From positions 1-6,270 of the forward strand of contig JAOTWT010000196.1 of assembly GCA_029862725.1 (NCBI GenBank): 6,270 nt of DNA. The letters are read 5' to 3'. Shown here piece after piece: positions 1-6,125 of this stretch (position 1 is its first letter; each line of letters opens with the position of its first letter). A model generated the notes under the pieces. That model made no database searches and had not been told where the DNA came from. It saw only the letters and a list, made by a program, of their open reading frames with translations. The translations under genes and the position numbers were made by a program. This DNA comes from Acidobacteriota bacterium. GTDB lineage: Bacteria; Acidobacteriota; Blastocatellia; Pyrinomonadales; Pyrinomonadaceae.

Positions 1-1
1 C

Positions 2-685
2 TACGACGAATGGTCTGCGCACATGACCGAGGATGTCGCCTTTTACGTTGAGCTTGCGCGAAAGGCCGACGGACCATTGGTCGAGCTGGCGGTTGGAAAC
101 GGGCGGGTCGCTATCCCGGTTGCGAAGGCTACCGGGAGAACCGTGATTGGCATCGATACCTCGCCGAGCATGCTCGAGCAGGCACGTGGCAATGCGGCCG
201 AAGCCGGGGTAGAGCTGGACCTGCGAGAAGGTGATATGCGTGATCTCGTGATCGATGAGCCCGCAGCCCTGATCTACTGCCCGTTTCGTTCGCTGCTCCA
301 CCTTCCGACCTGGGCCGACCGCCGCCGAACATTTGAGAGGGTAGCGGCTTCGTTACAAAGCAACGGACGGTTCGCGTGGAATGCGTTCGCCTTCGATCAC
401 AATGCCGCGGCGAGGTATGACGGAGCGCGACAGGAGAAGCCAGTTCCGCATACAGTGAGTTACTCGGTCGGAGAGAACCGCATCGATATTGCCCTTGATT
501 CCGCGGGGAAAAGCTCGCTATGGTGGGCCACAAAAAATGAATGGCTCGGACTGATAGACGTCGCGGGTCTCAAGGTAGAGGCGCTTTATGGTGGTTTTGC
601 CGGCGAGGCCTTTGAGGATAACAGCACTGAGTATGTATTCGTCGCGGCGCCAAATCCCGAAAGCCGTACCAAGCAAAGAAACTGA
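2..685 (+). CDS. Class I SAM-dependent methyltransferase, 5'-truncated by window edge
   Basis: Probable cytosolic methyltransferase that transfers a methyl group from S-adenosylmethionine; the acceptor cannot be told. Numbering from the ATG at 23, a glycine-rich motif I (VELAVGNGRVA, residues 20-30) forms the SAM-binding loop. The acidic end of strand 2 follows (GIDTSPSML, D45), then a motif II/III-like LREGDMRDL (68-75) and ALIYCPFRSLLHL (82-94). The C-terminal half (about 115-208) ends in a short strand-rich EYVFVAA segment, as in Methyltransf_25-type enzymes. The frame stays open left of the ATG, encoding YDEWSAH, and I recall homologues with a similar Y-D-x-W-S stretch before M-T-x-D-V. 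No Shine-Dalgarno site is visible in the 22 bases before the ATG. The real start is therefore probably outside the window. The gene ends at a TGA (683-685) and is convergent with the hydrolase. It looks more G+C-rich than the genes to its right. Family assignment is firm; substrate is unknown. Confidence 0.88.
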   Translation, partial: YDEWSAHMTEDVAFYVELARKADGPLVELAVGNGRVAIPVAKATGRTVIGIDTSPSMLEQARGNAAEAGVELDLREGDMRDLVIDEPAALIYCPFRSLLHLPTWADRRRTFERVAASLQSNGRFAWNAFAFDHNAAARYDGARQEKPVPHTVSYSVGENRIDIALDSAGKSSLWWATKNEWLGLIDVAGLKVEALYGGFAGEAFEDNSTEYVFVAAPNPESRTKQRN

Positions 686-826
686 AGGCAGAAAATGGAC
701 CCGGAAGTGCAATGTGTCTGGAACGAACGAACAAGCGGTCGTGGCAGTGAGCTTCAAAGCGACCGTGACATCATCTCATAATCAATATGAGGACCAGACG
801 CGGCTGATGAGTATGTCCTATTCGGG

Positions 827-2260
827 TCACCGTTCCGCCAACGCAATCAGCCGCCGCATCTTCGAACTCACCGGCTGGCTGGCGCCACTGTAGTTAGACA
901 TTACGATCGCGATCCAGCCGGAATCACGGAAAATGTCCAGATTGGCGCTGATGCCCGTGAATCCGCCTCCGTGGCCAAACCGGTTACCGTCCTCCGAGAC
1001 TATAAAACCGAAGCCGTAGGCCGACGCAAAAATGTCCGGTTTTGCAGTAGTAAATTCCCTCACAAGCCCCTTGCCCACAATCTTGCCTGCTAGCAGTGCT
1101 GTTGCGAACCGGTGAAGATCTTCGGCGGTCGAGTAGCATCCGCCCTGCGGGCCGCCGCGCATGACATGCAAGAATATGTTGTTCCTGAATGTCACGCCGT
1201 CATCGGTGAAGACCTTGTCATAACCCACGGCCAGGTTCTTGTTCACCTTGTCCAGTTCGAAACAACCGGTGTTCTTCATCCCCGCCGGAGCGAGTATGTT
1301 CTCATCGACGAACTTGAAATAGGAGCTGCCGGACGCAACTTCGATGACCTTGCCGAGCACGAGCATACCCGTGTTGCTGTATTGCCAATTTGTGCCCGGC
1401 TCGAACCGGAGTTTCTCGTCCTTTTTAGCAAGCGCCATCATATCGTCGACATTCCGTATGCTTCCTCTTGATGTCATTTGCCAATTCTCAGAAAAGTAAC
1501 CGCCAAGACCGGCAGTGTGGCTGAGCAGATGTTTGATCTTTATCTTCTTTGCCGAATCGGTGTCGGGAAAATCGGGGACGAATTTTGAAAGCGGGTCATC
1601 GATGGTCAGCTTACCGGTTTCGACCAGTTTTGCTATAGAAATAGCAGTAAACATCTTGTTCATCGAGCCCAGGTTAAACTTCGTATCGATCTTATTAGGT
1701 GATCCGAAATCTTTGTTTGCGGTTCCGAAGGCCCCCTTGTAAATCACCTTGTCACCCTTTGCGAGCAAAACACTGCCGGAGAAGACGTCCGCATTCGCCA
1801 GCTTCTTGATATAGTCGCCGAGCTCGGTTCCTATTTCGTTTGCCGACAGCTTCGCGGAGCCTTCGCGCTCTTCCTCCGGCAAGGGTCTCATACCAAGTCC
1901 GACAATCTTATGCGGAGGTGAGGGGTCGACCCTGACCGACAAGCCGTTACTCTCTCCGGTCAGCCTGCTTTTGACTCTGAGAGTGACGCGGTTTTCTTCC
2001 CTCTCGGCGACATCTATCACGTCCAGACCGCGCGACGCATCCTTAACCGAAAAGAAGAAATTAAGATGCGCGGACATTGGCAAGTTCAGAAAATCTCCTC
2101 CAAAATTTGCCTTTACATATTCTTTAAACTGGGTTCCGTTGGAGTTGTTGATCTGAGTCACGAACTCCCGCGCACGCTTTTCAGCCGGATCCGGCTGTTG
2201 TGCAAACACGGCAGGAGCAAATAAAAAGATTGCGATCAAAAATAAGTATCGGATGTTCAT
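827..2260 (-). CDS. Exported beta-lactamase-family serine hydrolase (PF00144 type) with N-terminal extra domain
   Basis: Predicted 477-residue exported serine hydrolase of the class C beta-lactamase / DD-peptidase / esterase superfamily. Residues 1-20 form a Sec signal peptide (MNIRYLFLIAIFLFAPAVFA) with likely cleavage at AVFA|QQ. Residues about 25-125 form a separate domain ending in PPHKIVGLGMRPL, of a kind I recall in front of such hydrolases; it may be NTF2-like. The catalytic domain (about 145-475) has SxxK as SMNK (S199, K202), the family hallmark HLLSHTAGLG (244-253), YxN as YSN (294-296) and the third box HGGG (430-433) in place of KTG. All catalytic motifs are intact. An in-frame GTG start at 2281 would add seven residues, but the ATG at 2260 is better: it has GAGAGGA eight bases upstream, it starts directly with the signal peptide, and the likely promoter places the GTG at or before the transcription start. 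True beta-lactamase activity is not implied; a peptidase or esterase role in the envelope is equally likely. Confidence 0.93.
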   Translation of the reverse strand: MNIRYLFLIAIFLFAPAVFAQQPDPAEKRAREFVTQINNSNGTQFKEYVKANFGGDFLNLPMSAHLNFFFSVKDASRGLDVIDVAEREENRVTLRVKSRLTGESNGLSVRVDPSPPHKIVGLGMRPLPEEEREGSAKLSANEIGTELGDYIKKLANADVFSGSVLLAKGDKVIYKGAFGTANKDFGSPNKIDTKFNLGSMNKMFTAISIAKLVETGKLTIDDPLSKFVPDFPDTDSAKKIKIKHLLSHTAGLGGYFSENWQMTSRGSIRNVDDMMALAKKDEKLRFEPGTNWQYSNTGMLVLGKVIEVASGSSYFKFVDENILAPAGMKNTGCFELDKVNKNLAVGYDKVFTDDGVTFRNNIFLHVMRGGPQGGCYSTAEDLHRFATALLAGKIVGKGLVREFTTAKPDIFASAYGFGFIVSEDGNRFGHGGGFTGISANLDIFRDSGWIAIVMSNYSGASQPVSSKMRRLIALAER

Positions 2261-2268
2261 ATAAATAT

Positions 2269-2276
2269 TCCTCTCT
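2269..2276 (-). promoter_or_regulatory. Ribosome binding site deciding the hydrolase start
   Basis: On the minus strand this reads AGAGAGGA, with eight bases between it and the ATG at 2260. It lies downstream of, and partly inside, the alternative GTG-started reading frame (2281). It therefore supports the internal ATG as the real start. Confidence 0.75.
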
Positions 2277-2284
2277 GTCACACT

Positions 2285-2312
2285 ATTATGACCAAAATAC
2301 GATATTGGTCAA
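2285..2312 (-). promoter_or_regulatory. Sigma70-like promoter of the serine hydrolase
   Basis: Read on the minus strand, TTGACC (2312-2307) is a 5/6 match to the -35 box. It is followed by a 16-base spacer and CATAAT (2290-2285), a 5/6 match to the -10 box. Transcription should begin near 2277-2279, giving a leader of about 18 bases before the ATG at 2260. Found by eye; not scored against a background model. Confidence 0.65.
2289..2311. promoter_or_regulatory. Operator-like inverted repeat inside the hydrolase promoter
   Basis: Perfect 7-base arms TGACCAA (2289-2295) and TTGGTCA (2305-2311) flank a 9-base centre, which itself has two more symmetric pairs. The dyad spans 23 bases, about two helical turns, as expected for a dimeric HTH repressor site. 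It covers the whole -35/-10 spacer, most of the -35 box and the edge of the -10 box, the classic position for repression by steric block. No cognate regulator is obvious in the window. Confidence 0.55.
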
Positions 2313-2365
2313 ATTCCAGTTCGATCAGTGTATCAAAAATGTGTGTTTTTACCTTCCGCAGGACT

Positions 2366-2397
2366 GATAGATAGATATGTTTGGTTTTTTTGGGGGG
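2366..2397. repeat. Simple repeats: (GATA)x3 and adjoining T7-G6 tract
   Basis: Three tandem GATA units (2366-2377) are followed a few bases later by seven T (2385-2391) and then six G (2392-2397). They lie 94-125 bases upstream of the LOV-phosphatase start, in the untranslated divergent region. The rest of the stretch from 2313 to 2490 shows no promoter good enough to call and no ORF. Such tracts can be slippage-prone, but lengths this short often mean nothing. Confidence 0.5.
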
Positions 2398-2482
2398 AGT
2401 TTTCGGGCTGTATGTTTGAAGTGTTTGTATCCATCCCTGTCTTCCATGGACTACAAAAAGTTTCTCAAGTAATCTCTTGAAC

Positions 2483-2488
2483 GGAAGG
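2483..2488 (+). promoter_or_regulatory. Closely spaced ribosome binding site of the LOV phosphatase
   Basis: GGAAGG with only two bases (TT) before the ATG at 2491. The spacing is shorter than the usual 5-9 bases, so initiation may be weak. The next in-frame ATG (residue 41) would cut into the LOV domain, so the start itself is not in doubt. Confidence 0.5.
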
Positions 2489-2490
2489 TT

Positions 2491-3735
2491 ATGGATAAGA
2501 ATCCAAAAAAAGACTCAAGGGCTACCGAGAAGGATTCCCTAGTTGCGGACATACTTTTGCTCAAAGATCGCGCACTGGACGTAGCAGCCGAGGGAATAAC
2601 GATTGCGGATATGCGCCTGCCCGATCAGCCCCTGATATACATAAATGAGGGCTTCGAAAGGCTTACAGGGTATTCTGCCAAATCAATGTTCGGAAAGAAC
2701 TGTCGGTTTCTTCAGGGAGCAGATACGGATCAGGATACCGTGAGGCAAATAAGCGAAGCCCTTGCAAACGGAACTGAATGTACAGTAGAGATTCTTAATC
2801 AAACGAAGGATGGCAGGCCGTTCTGGAATCGGCTTTCACTGACCCCGGTCACGGATTCTTTAGGCGAGGTCACACATTTTATCGGCGTTCAGTCGGACAT
2901 CACAAAACGGAAGAATGCTGAGACCGCACTTCGCGAGGCAAATCAAAAACTTGAACGAGCCAACCGGCATATGAAGAGGAACCTGGATGCGGCTGCGAAG
3001 ATCCAGAGATCGCTGCTTCCGGATAGCGCACCCGTATCAGATGACGTAATGTTTTCGTGGGTTTTTCAGCCATGCGACGAGCTTGCGGGAGATACCCTAA
3101 ACGTGTTTCCGCTAGATGAAAAACGCTTTGCCGTTTATATGATCGACGTCAGCGGTCACGGTGTTAGTGCTTCCCTGCTTTCGGTGACATTGAGCCACTG
3201 GTTCTCCCGTCATTTTCAGATATCCGGAAATTCAGGTGGCGAGCCGCAAACAGACAGCATTTCCTTTTCTTCCCCGTTGGCAGTTGCCGAGGAACTCAAC
3301 CGGCAGTTCCAAATGGACGCGGAAAATGCGCAGTACTTCACCATGTGCTTTGGGGTGATTGATGTCGATGCCGGTGAGTTTCGTTATGTCGCGGCCGGGT
3401 GCCCGCCTGTGATCGTTGCGGGCAAAGAGGGAAACTCGGATATCCGGGTGGTTGAGGGATTTCCCGTCGGGATCGTAGATCAGCCCGAATACTCGGAAAA
3501 CGTCATCAAGCTCGATTCGGGCGACCGTGTATTCCTTTACACGGATGGTGTAACTGAAGCGGAGGATCGAAACGATAATCCCTATGGAACGGAGCTCATG
3601 GCACAAAATATTCTCAAAAACGGTGACCGGGAATTAGAAGACTGCCTTGGCGCGGTTATGGAAAGCGTGACTGCCTGGCGGGGCGATCGAAGTCTTGATG
3701 ACGATGTTTCAATACTTGCGTTTGAACTCACCTAG
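2491..3735 (+). CDS. LOV blue-light receptor fused to SpoIIE/RsbU-type PP2C phosphatase
   Basis: A 414-residue soluble protein, probably a light-controlled serine/threonine phosphatase. Residues about 25-138 are a LOV (PAS) domain: FERLTGYS (55-62), then GKNCRFLQG (68-76) carrying the flavin-adduct cysteine C71. The flavin-contacting positions N103 (LNQTKDG), N113 (FWN) and Q134 (FIGVQSDIT) are also present. A helical linker (139-172) that looks coiled-coil leads to AAKIQRSLLPD (168-178), the usual entry to RsbU-type domains. The PP2C/SpoIIE domain (about 185-414) keeps its metal-ligand motifs: AGD (D201, where GGD is usual), DVSGHG (D219), LYTDGVTEA (D352) and DDDVSILAFEL (D404/D405). By family analogy it dephosphorylates a STAS anti-anti-sigma factor and so releases a sigma factor; no such partner is nearby. 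No in-frame start exists upstream, because a TAA lies at 2470-2472. GGAAGG sits only two bases before the ATG, which is unusually close. Confidence 0.93.
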   Translation: MDKNPKKDSRATEKDSLVADILLLKDRALDVAAEGITIADMRLPDQPLIYINEGFERLTGYSAKSMFGKNCRFLQGADTDQDTVRQISEALANGTECTVEILNQTKDGRPFWNRLSLTPVTDSLGEVTHFIGVQSDITKRKNAETALREANQKLERANRHMKRNLDAAAKIQRSLLPDSAPVSDDVMFSWVFQPCDELAGDTLNVFPLDEKRFAVYMIDVSGHGVSASLLSVTLSHWFSRHFQISGNSGGEPQTDSISFSSPLAVAEELNRQFQMDAENAQYFTMCFGVIDVDAGEFRYVAAGCPPVIVAGKEGNSDIRVVEGFPVGIVDQPEYSENVIKLDSGDRVFLYTDGVTEAEDRNDNPYGTELMAQNILKNGDRELEDCLGAVMESVTAWRGDRSLDDDVSILAFELT

Positions 3736-3780
3736 CGGTTTTAAAAGCAATTGCGAATCACGCCCCGAAAGGATCAACCA

Positions 3781-5745
3781 TTAGCTCGCGGCAGCTTTCT
3801 TCCTTTCCTCATCCAACAGCCGTCGAAACAATTGCGTGTTTCTGATGGGATCCAGATCATAGTCGTGACTGAGATTGTAATAAAACATGTTTGTTCTATC
3901 TTCCCTGCCTTTCCGCCGTATCCATTCAAGTGTCTTATCCGTATCTCCTAAGGCGAGATAATTCGTCGCAATCGAGTAATAAAAGATCTTGGATGGTTTC
4001 TGTTCAAGGAGCCGGTCGAAGATTTTTTTCGCTTCCGTTCTGTCTCCCCTTTTTGCTTTGATTCGGCTTAACGCGAAAAGCGCGAACCAATCTCCTGTGT
4101 GAACCTCCAGCACCGCTTCAAGCTGAAGAACGGCCTTATCAAAGGAACGCATTTGTTCATAAGACTCAGCGAGGGTCATTCGTGCGCTGATAGATTCACC
4201 CGCAATTCGTAGACCGTTTTCCGCAAAAACCAAGGCTTCTTCGGGTTGGCGTGAGAAATTAAGAATCTGAGCCAACGCAATATTTACCGTAACCGAGTGT
4301 GGGTCGAGCCTCTGGGCCATGCGCATTTCTTTGACCGCCGAATCCAAATCATCAACCAGGAGCAGTTGCCATGCATAGAGTTTCCTCGCCGTCGCATTGT
4401 TCGGTTTTATTTGGATCGCTTTTCTTAACAGCTCGCGACTCTTTCGGTTCTTGCCTTCCTTGTTAAACACAAAGGCCAATGCCGTCAATGCTTCAGAAGA
4501 GTTCGGATCCAACTCAATTGCTCTGTTCGCCAGGACTTTTGCTTTGTTTAGGGCTTCTTTTCGTGGAACCAAGAAGTCGATTCGGAAATGGTTGATAAGT
4601 GCATAGGTATAAGAAAGATACGCATATGCCAGCGCGAACTCGGGGTCTTTGTCTATCGCGCTCTCGAAGTTCTCAATCGCGTTCCTAAATGTTTCCGGCG
4701 ACCGCGAAGTTCCCCGTTGAGCCGCCGAACGTTGATTCCAGTAATAGAGACCTTTCAGAAAGGCCTTGTAAGCTGCTAAATCTCTGGGATGGCGGGCCAC
4801 CTCAGGCTTCCGACTCCCGGTATTTAGTGTGAGGGAAAGTTCCTTCGCAATCTGCTCGCTTATCTCATCCTGCAGCGAGAATAGATCCGAATATCTTTTG
4901 TCGAACTTCCCCGTCCATATCTGCCGCTTCTCATCGACACTGTAGAGCCGCACGATCGTTCTGACCATATCGCCTTCAGTTTGAACTGTGCCGTCAACAA
5001 CAACGTCAACGTCCAAACTTTTCCCTAGTTCAAACAGATTCCTACGCTCGCTCGACGAATAACGGATGATTGAACCCGTCGGAGTAACAACCAAATTATC
5101 GGATTCGCCGAGTTTTGAGATCAGTATGTCTGCGATGCCCAAGCCCAGTTTCTCATCTTTTTCATTCCCGATCTGGGTTAAGGGCAACACCGCGATCGAT
5201 TCGATTTTTTTGGGTTCAGCGATTTCGTTAGTGCTAAGAAAATATCCAAGAGACACAATGGAAATCAAAGATACCAGCAACACGACAAAGACTTTCATCC
5301 TGTTTGCATTTCCAAATCCCTTGATCATTCTGTAAACGGCTTCGCTCGATTCTCCGGTTGAAACTGCGCCGTTCATTGACGCCGGTACCGTTTGGTCTAT
5401 CATCTGGTTCTCCGGATAGACCTCCTCAACTTCCGCTACGAAACAATACCCTTCTTTCGAAACCGTTTTGATAAACATGTCGCCCTCGCTGTCATTCCCG
5501 AGTGTTTTGCGCAAAATATAGACATATTGCATCAGAGTCTTTTCTTCGACATTCACTCCATTCCAGAGACTCTCAATCAAATAGTCTTTGCGCAGGAGTT
5601 CTCCCTGGTTTTCAACAAAGAAACGCAAGACTTCGAGTGTCTTTTTGGTTGCTTTGATCTCGGTTTCTCCTCGCAAGAGCCGACATCCTTTGAGATCGAG
5701 CCGATATCCCCCGAAGTCATAGAATTCTATTTTTCCGCGTTCCAT
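3781..5745 (-). CDS. Membrane-anchored winged-helix transcriptional regulator with TolB/FlgO-like domain and TPRs
   Basis: A 654-residue CadC-like one-component regulator. Residues 1-106 are an OmpR/PhoB-type winged helix: FGGYRLDLKGCRLLRG, then KTLEVLRFFVENQGELLRKD, a recognition-helix region EEKTLMQYVYILRKTLG (67-83), and the wing IKTVSKEGYCFVAEVEE. A polar linker (107-149) leads to one transmembrane helix (150-170, VFVVLLVSLISIVSLGYFL). Residues 181-305 match the TolB/FlgO-like fold often found in such regulators (ESIAVLPLTQIG, DVDVVVDGTVQ, FSLQDEISEQIAKEL). Residues about 324-645 hold TPR repeats, for instance AIENFESAIDKDPEFALAYAYL and SRELLRKAIQIKPNNATARKLY. Topology should be N-in with the sensor part outside the membrane, supported by basic residues before the helix (NRMK). 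Start: ATG with AGGAGG six bases upstream. No receiver or kinase domain is present, so it probably senses directly through its outer part. Target genes are unknown; the divergent gene at 6126 is a plausible one. Confidence 0.92.
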   Translation of the reverse strand: MERGKIEFYDFGGYRLDLKGCRLLRGETEIKATKKTLEVLRFFVENQGELLRKDYLIESLWNGVNVEEKTLMQYVYILRKTLGNDSEGDMFIKTVSKEGYCFVAEVEEVYPENQMIDQTVPASMNGAVSTGESSEAVYRMIKGFGNANRMKVFVVLLVSLISIVSLGYFLSTNEIAEPKKIESIAVLPLTQIGNEKDEKLGLGIADILISKLGESDNLVVTPTGSIIRYSSSERRNLFELGKSLDVDVVVDGTVQTEGDMVRTIVRLYSVDEKRQIWTGKFDKRYSDLFSLQDEISEQIAKELSLTLNTGSRKPEVARHPRDLAAYKAFLKGLYYWNQRSAAQRGTSRSPETFRNAIENFESAIDKDPEFALAYAYLSYTYALINHFRIDFLVPRKEALNKAKVLANRAIELDPNSSEALTALAFVFNKEGKNRKSRELLRKAIQIKPNNATARKLYAWQLLLVDDLDSAVKEMRMAQRLDPHSVTVNIALAQILNFSRQPEEALVFAENGLRIAGESISARMTLAESYEQMRSFDKAVLQLEAVLEVHTGDWFALFALSRIKAKRGDRTEAKKIFDRLLEQKPSKIFYYSIATNYLALGDTDKTLEWIRRKGREDRTNMFYYNLSHDYDLDPIRNTQLFRRLLDEERKKAAAS

Positions 5746-5751
5746 CGATAT

Positions 5752-5757
5752 CCTCCT
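5752..5757 (-). promoter_or_regulatory. Consensus ribosome binding site of the winged-helix regulator
   Basis: AGGAGG on the minus strand, six bases before the ATG at 5745. This is the strongest Shine-Dalgarno site in the window and fixes the start. Confidence 0.8.
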
Positions 5758-5789
5758 GACTGACTTTGCCCATAAACCTCATTATGAAG

Positions 5790-5818
5790 AATACACACAA
5801 TTAGGCACTATCTGGCAA
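5790..5818 (-). promoter_or_regulatory. Candidate promoter of the winged-helix regulator
   Basis: On the minus strand TTGCCA (5818-5813, 5/6 match to -35) is followed by a 17-base spacer and TGTATT (5795-5790, 4/6 match to -10). A better -10 hexamer, CATAAT, lies closer to the gene (5786-5781) but has no convincing -35 partner. Either gives a leader of roughly 30-40 bases. Found by eye. Confidence 0.4.
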
Positions 5819-5906
5819 AACTTTCGTGTTGTTAGACGCCTACGAACTTGAAAACCGTGCAACCCCAACTGGTCACCGATTATAAAGGCAATGTATTAAG
5901 GTCAGA

Positions 5907-5929
5907 AGAGCCCCAATTTGATGGGGTCT
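5907..5929. other. Isolated hairpin-forming sequence
   Basis: CCCCA (5911-5915) pairs with TGGGG (5922-5926) around a 6-base loop. AGA (5907-5909) and TCT (5927-5929) extend the stem to eight pairs past one bulged G. No T tract follows on either side, so it is not an intrinsic terminator. It may be a protein site or chance. Confidence 0.35.
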
Positions 5930-5993
5930 AATACTGAATTTGAAAATTTGGAAAATTCTTGAATCACATTTGGAACGGCATTGCAGAAAACCA

Positions 5994-6002
5994 TGATATA
6001 AA
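5994..6002 (+). promoter_or_regulatory. Candidate extended -10 promoter for the gene at 6126
   Basis: TG (5994-5995), one base, then TATAAA (5997-6002) make an extended -10 element, a type that can work with a poor -35. No good -35 lies 16-18 bases upstream. Transcription would begin near 6008-6010, giving a leader of about 117 bases. Confidence 0.45.
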
Positions 6003-6073
6003 ATTGCGGGACTGCGGAATATGTTTGAGAGGTAAGCTTTTGTGACACAGACGATTGCGTGGCTTAAGGCCAT

Positions 6074-6108
6074 ATGCGTAAACCGTTCGGCGAAGGTTCC
6101 GCATTTTT
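6074..6108 (+). terminator. Terminator/attenuator-like hairpin just before the 6126 gene
   Basis: ATGCG (6074-6078) pairs with CGCAT (6100-6104), AACC (6081-6084) with GGTT (6095-6098), and TTC (6086-6088) with GAA (6092-6094) around a 3-base loop. There is a small internal loop and one bulge. T residues at 6105-6108 follow. The structure ends only eight bases before the GGAGG site. Transcription coming from the left runs the other way, so it can act only on a transcript begun inside this intergenic region, that is, on the leader of the 6126 gene. The T run is short, so efficiency is uncertain. Confidence 0.4.
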
Positions 6109-6125
6109 ATGTAACGGAGGAATTA

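Larger units (their letters stand above)
5746..6125. other. 380-base divergent intergenic control region
   Basis: It separates the regulator gene (leftward) from the exported-protein gene (rightward). It holds promoter candidates for both directions, an isolated hairpin (5907-5929), an A+T-rich imperfect dyad (5937-5959, GAATTT ... AAATTC) and a terminator-like hairpin (6074-6108). The minus-strand frame over 5873-6073 has no recognisable motif and is probably chance. I see no tRNA, no repeat array and no insertion-sequence remnant here. Confidence 0.6.

Noticed and set aside
736..765. Inverted repeat CGGTCG / CGACCG in the convergent gap, as a terminator
   Set aside because: Only six pairs with an 18-base loop and no T tract on either strand; not convincing as an intrinsic terminator.
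588..893. Plus-strand frame overlapping the ends of the methyltransferase and hydrolase genes
   Set aside because: It overlaps two well-supported genes and its translation shows no recognisable domain; a chance frame.
2261..2281. GTG start of the serine hydrolase at 2281, seven codons longer
   Set aside because: It overlaps the GAGAGGA ribosome site, lies at or upstream of the predicted transcription start, and would put polar residues before the signal peptide.
3232..3606. Minus-strand frame inside the LOV-phosphatase gene
   Set aside because: Fully contained in a strongly supported phosphatase domain on the other strand; a shadow frame.
5873..6073. 66-codon minus-strand frame in the divergent region
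   Set aside because: No ribosome site noticed, no recognisable motif, and it overlaps the promoter and hairpin elements.
6010..6110. Cyclic-di-GMP (GEMM) riboswitch suggested by GCGTAAACC and a following hairpin
   Set aside because: The conserved GGCAAACC and ACGCAAAGCC stretches of that class are absent; no other riboswitch consensus was recognised.
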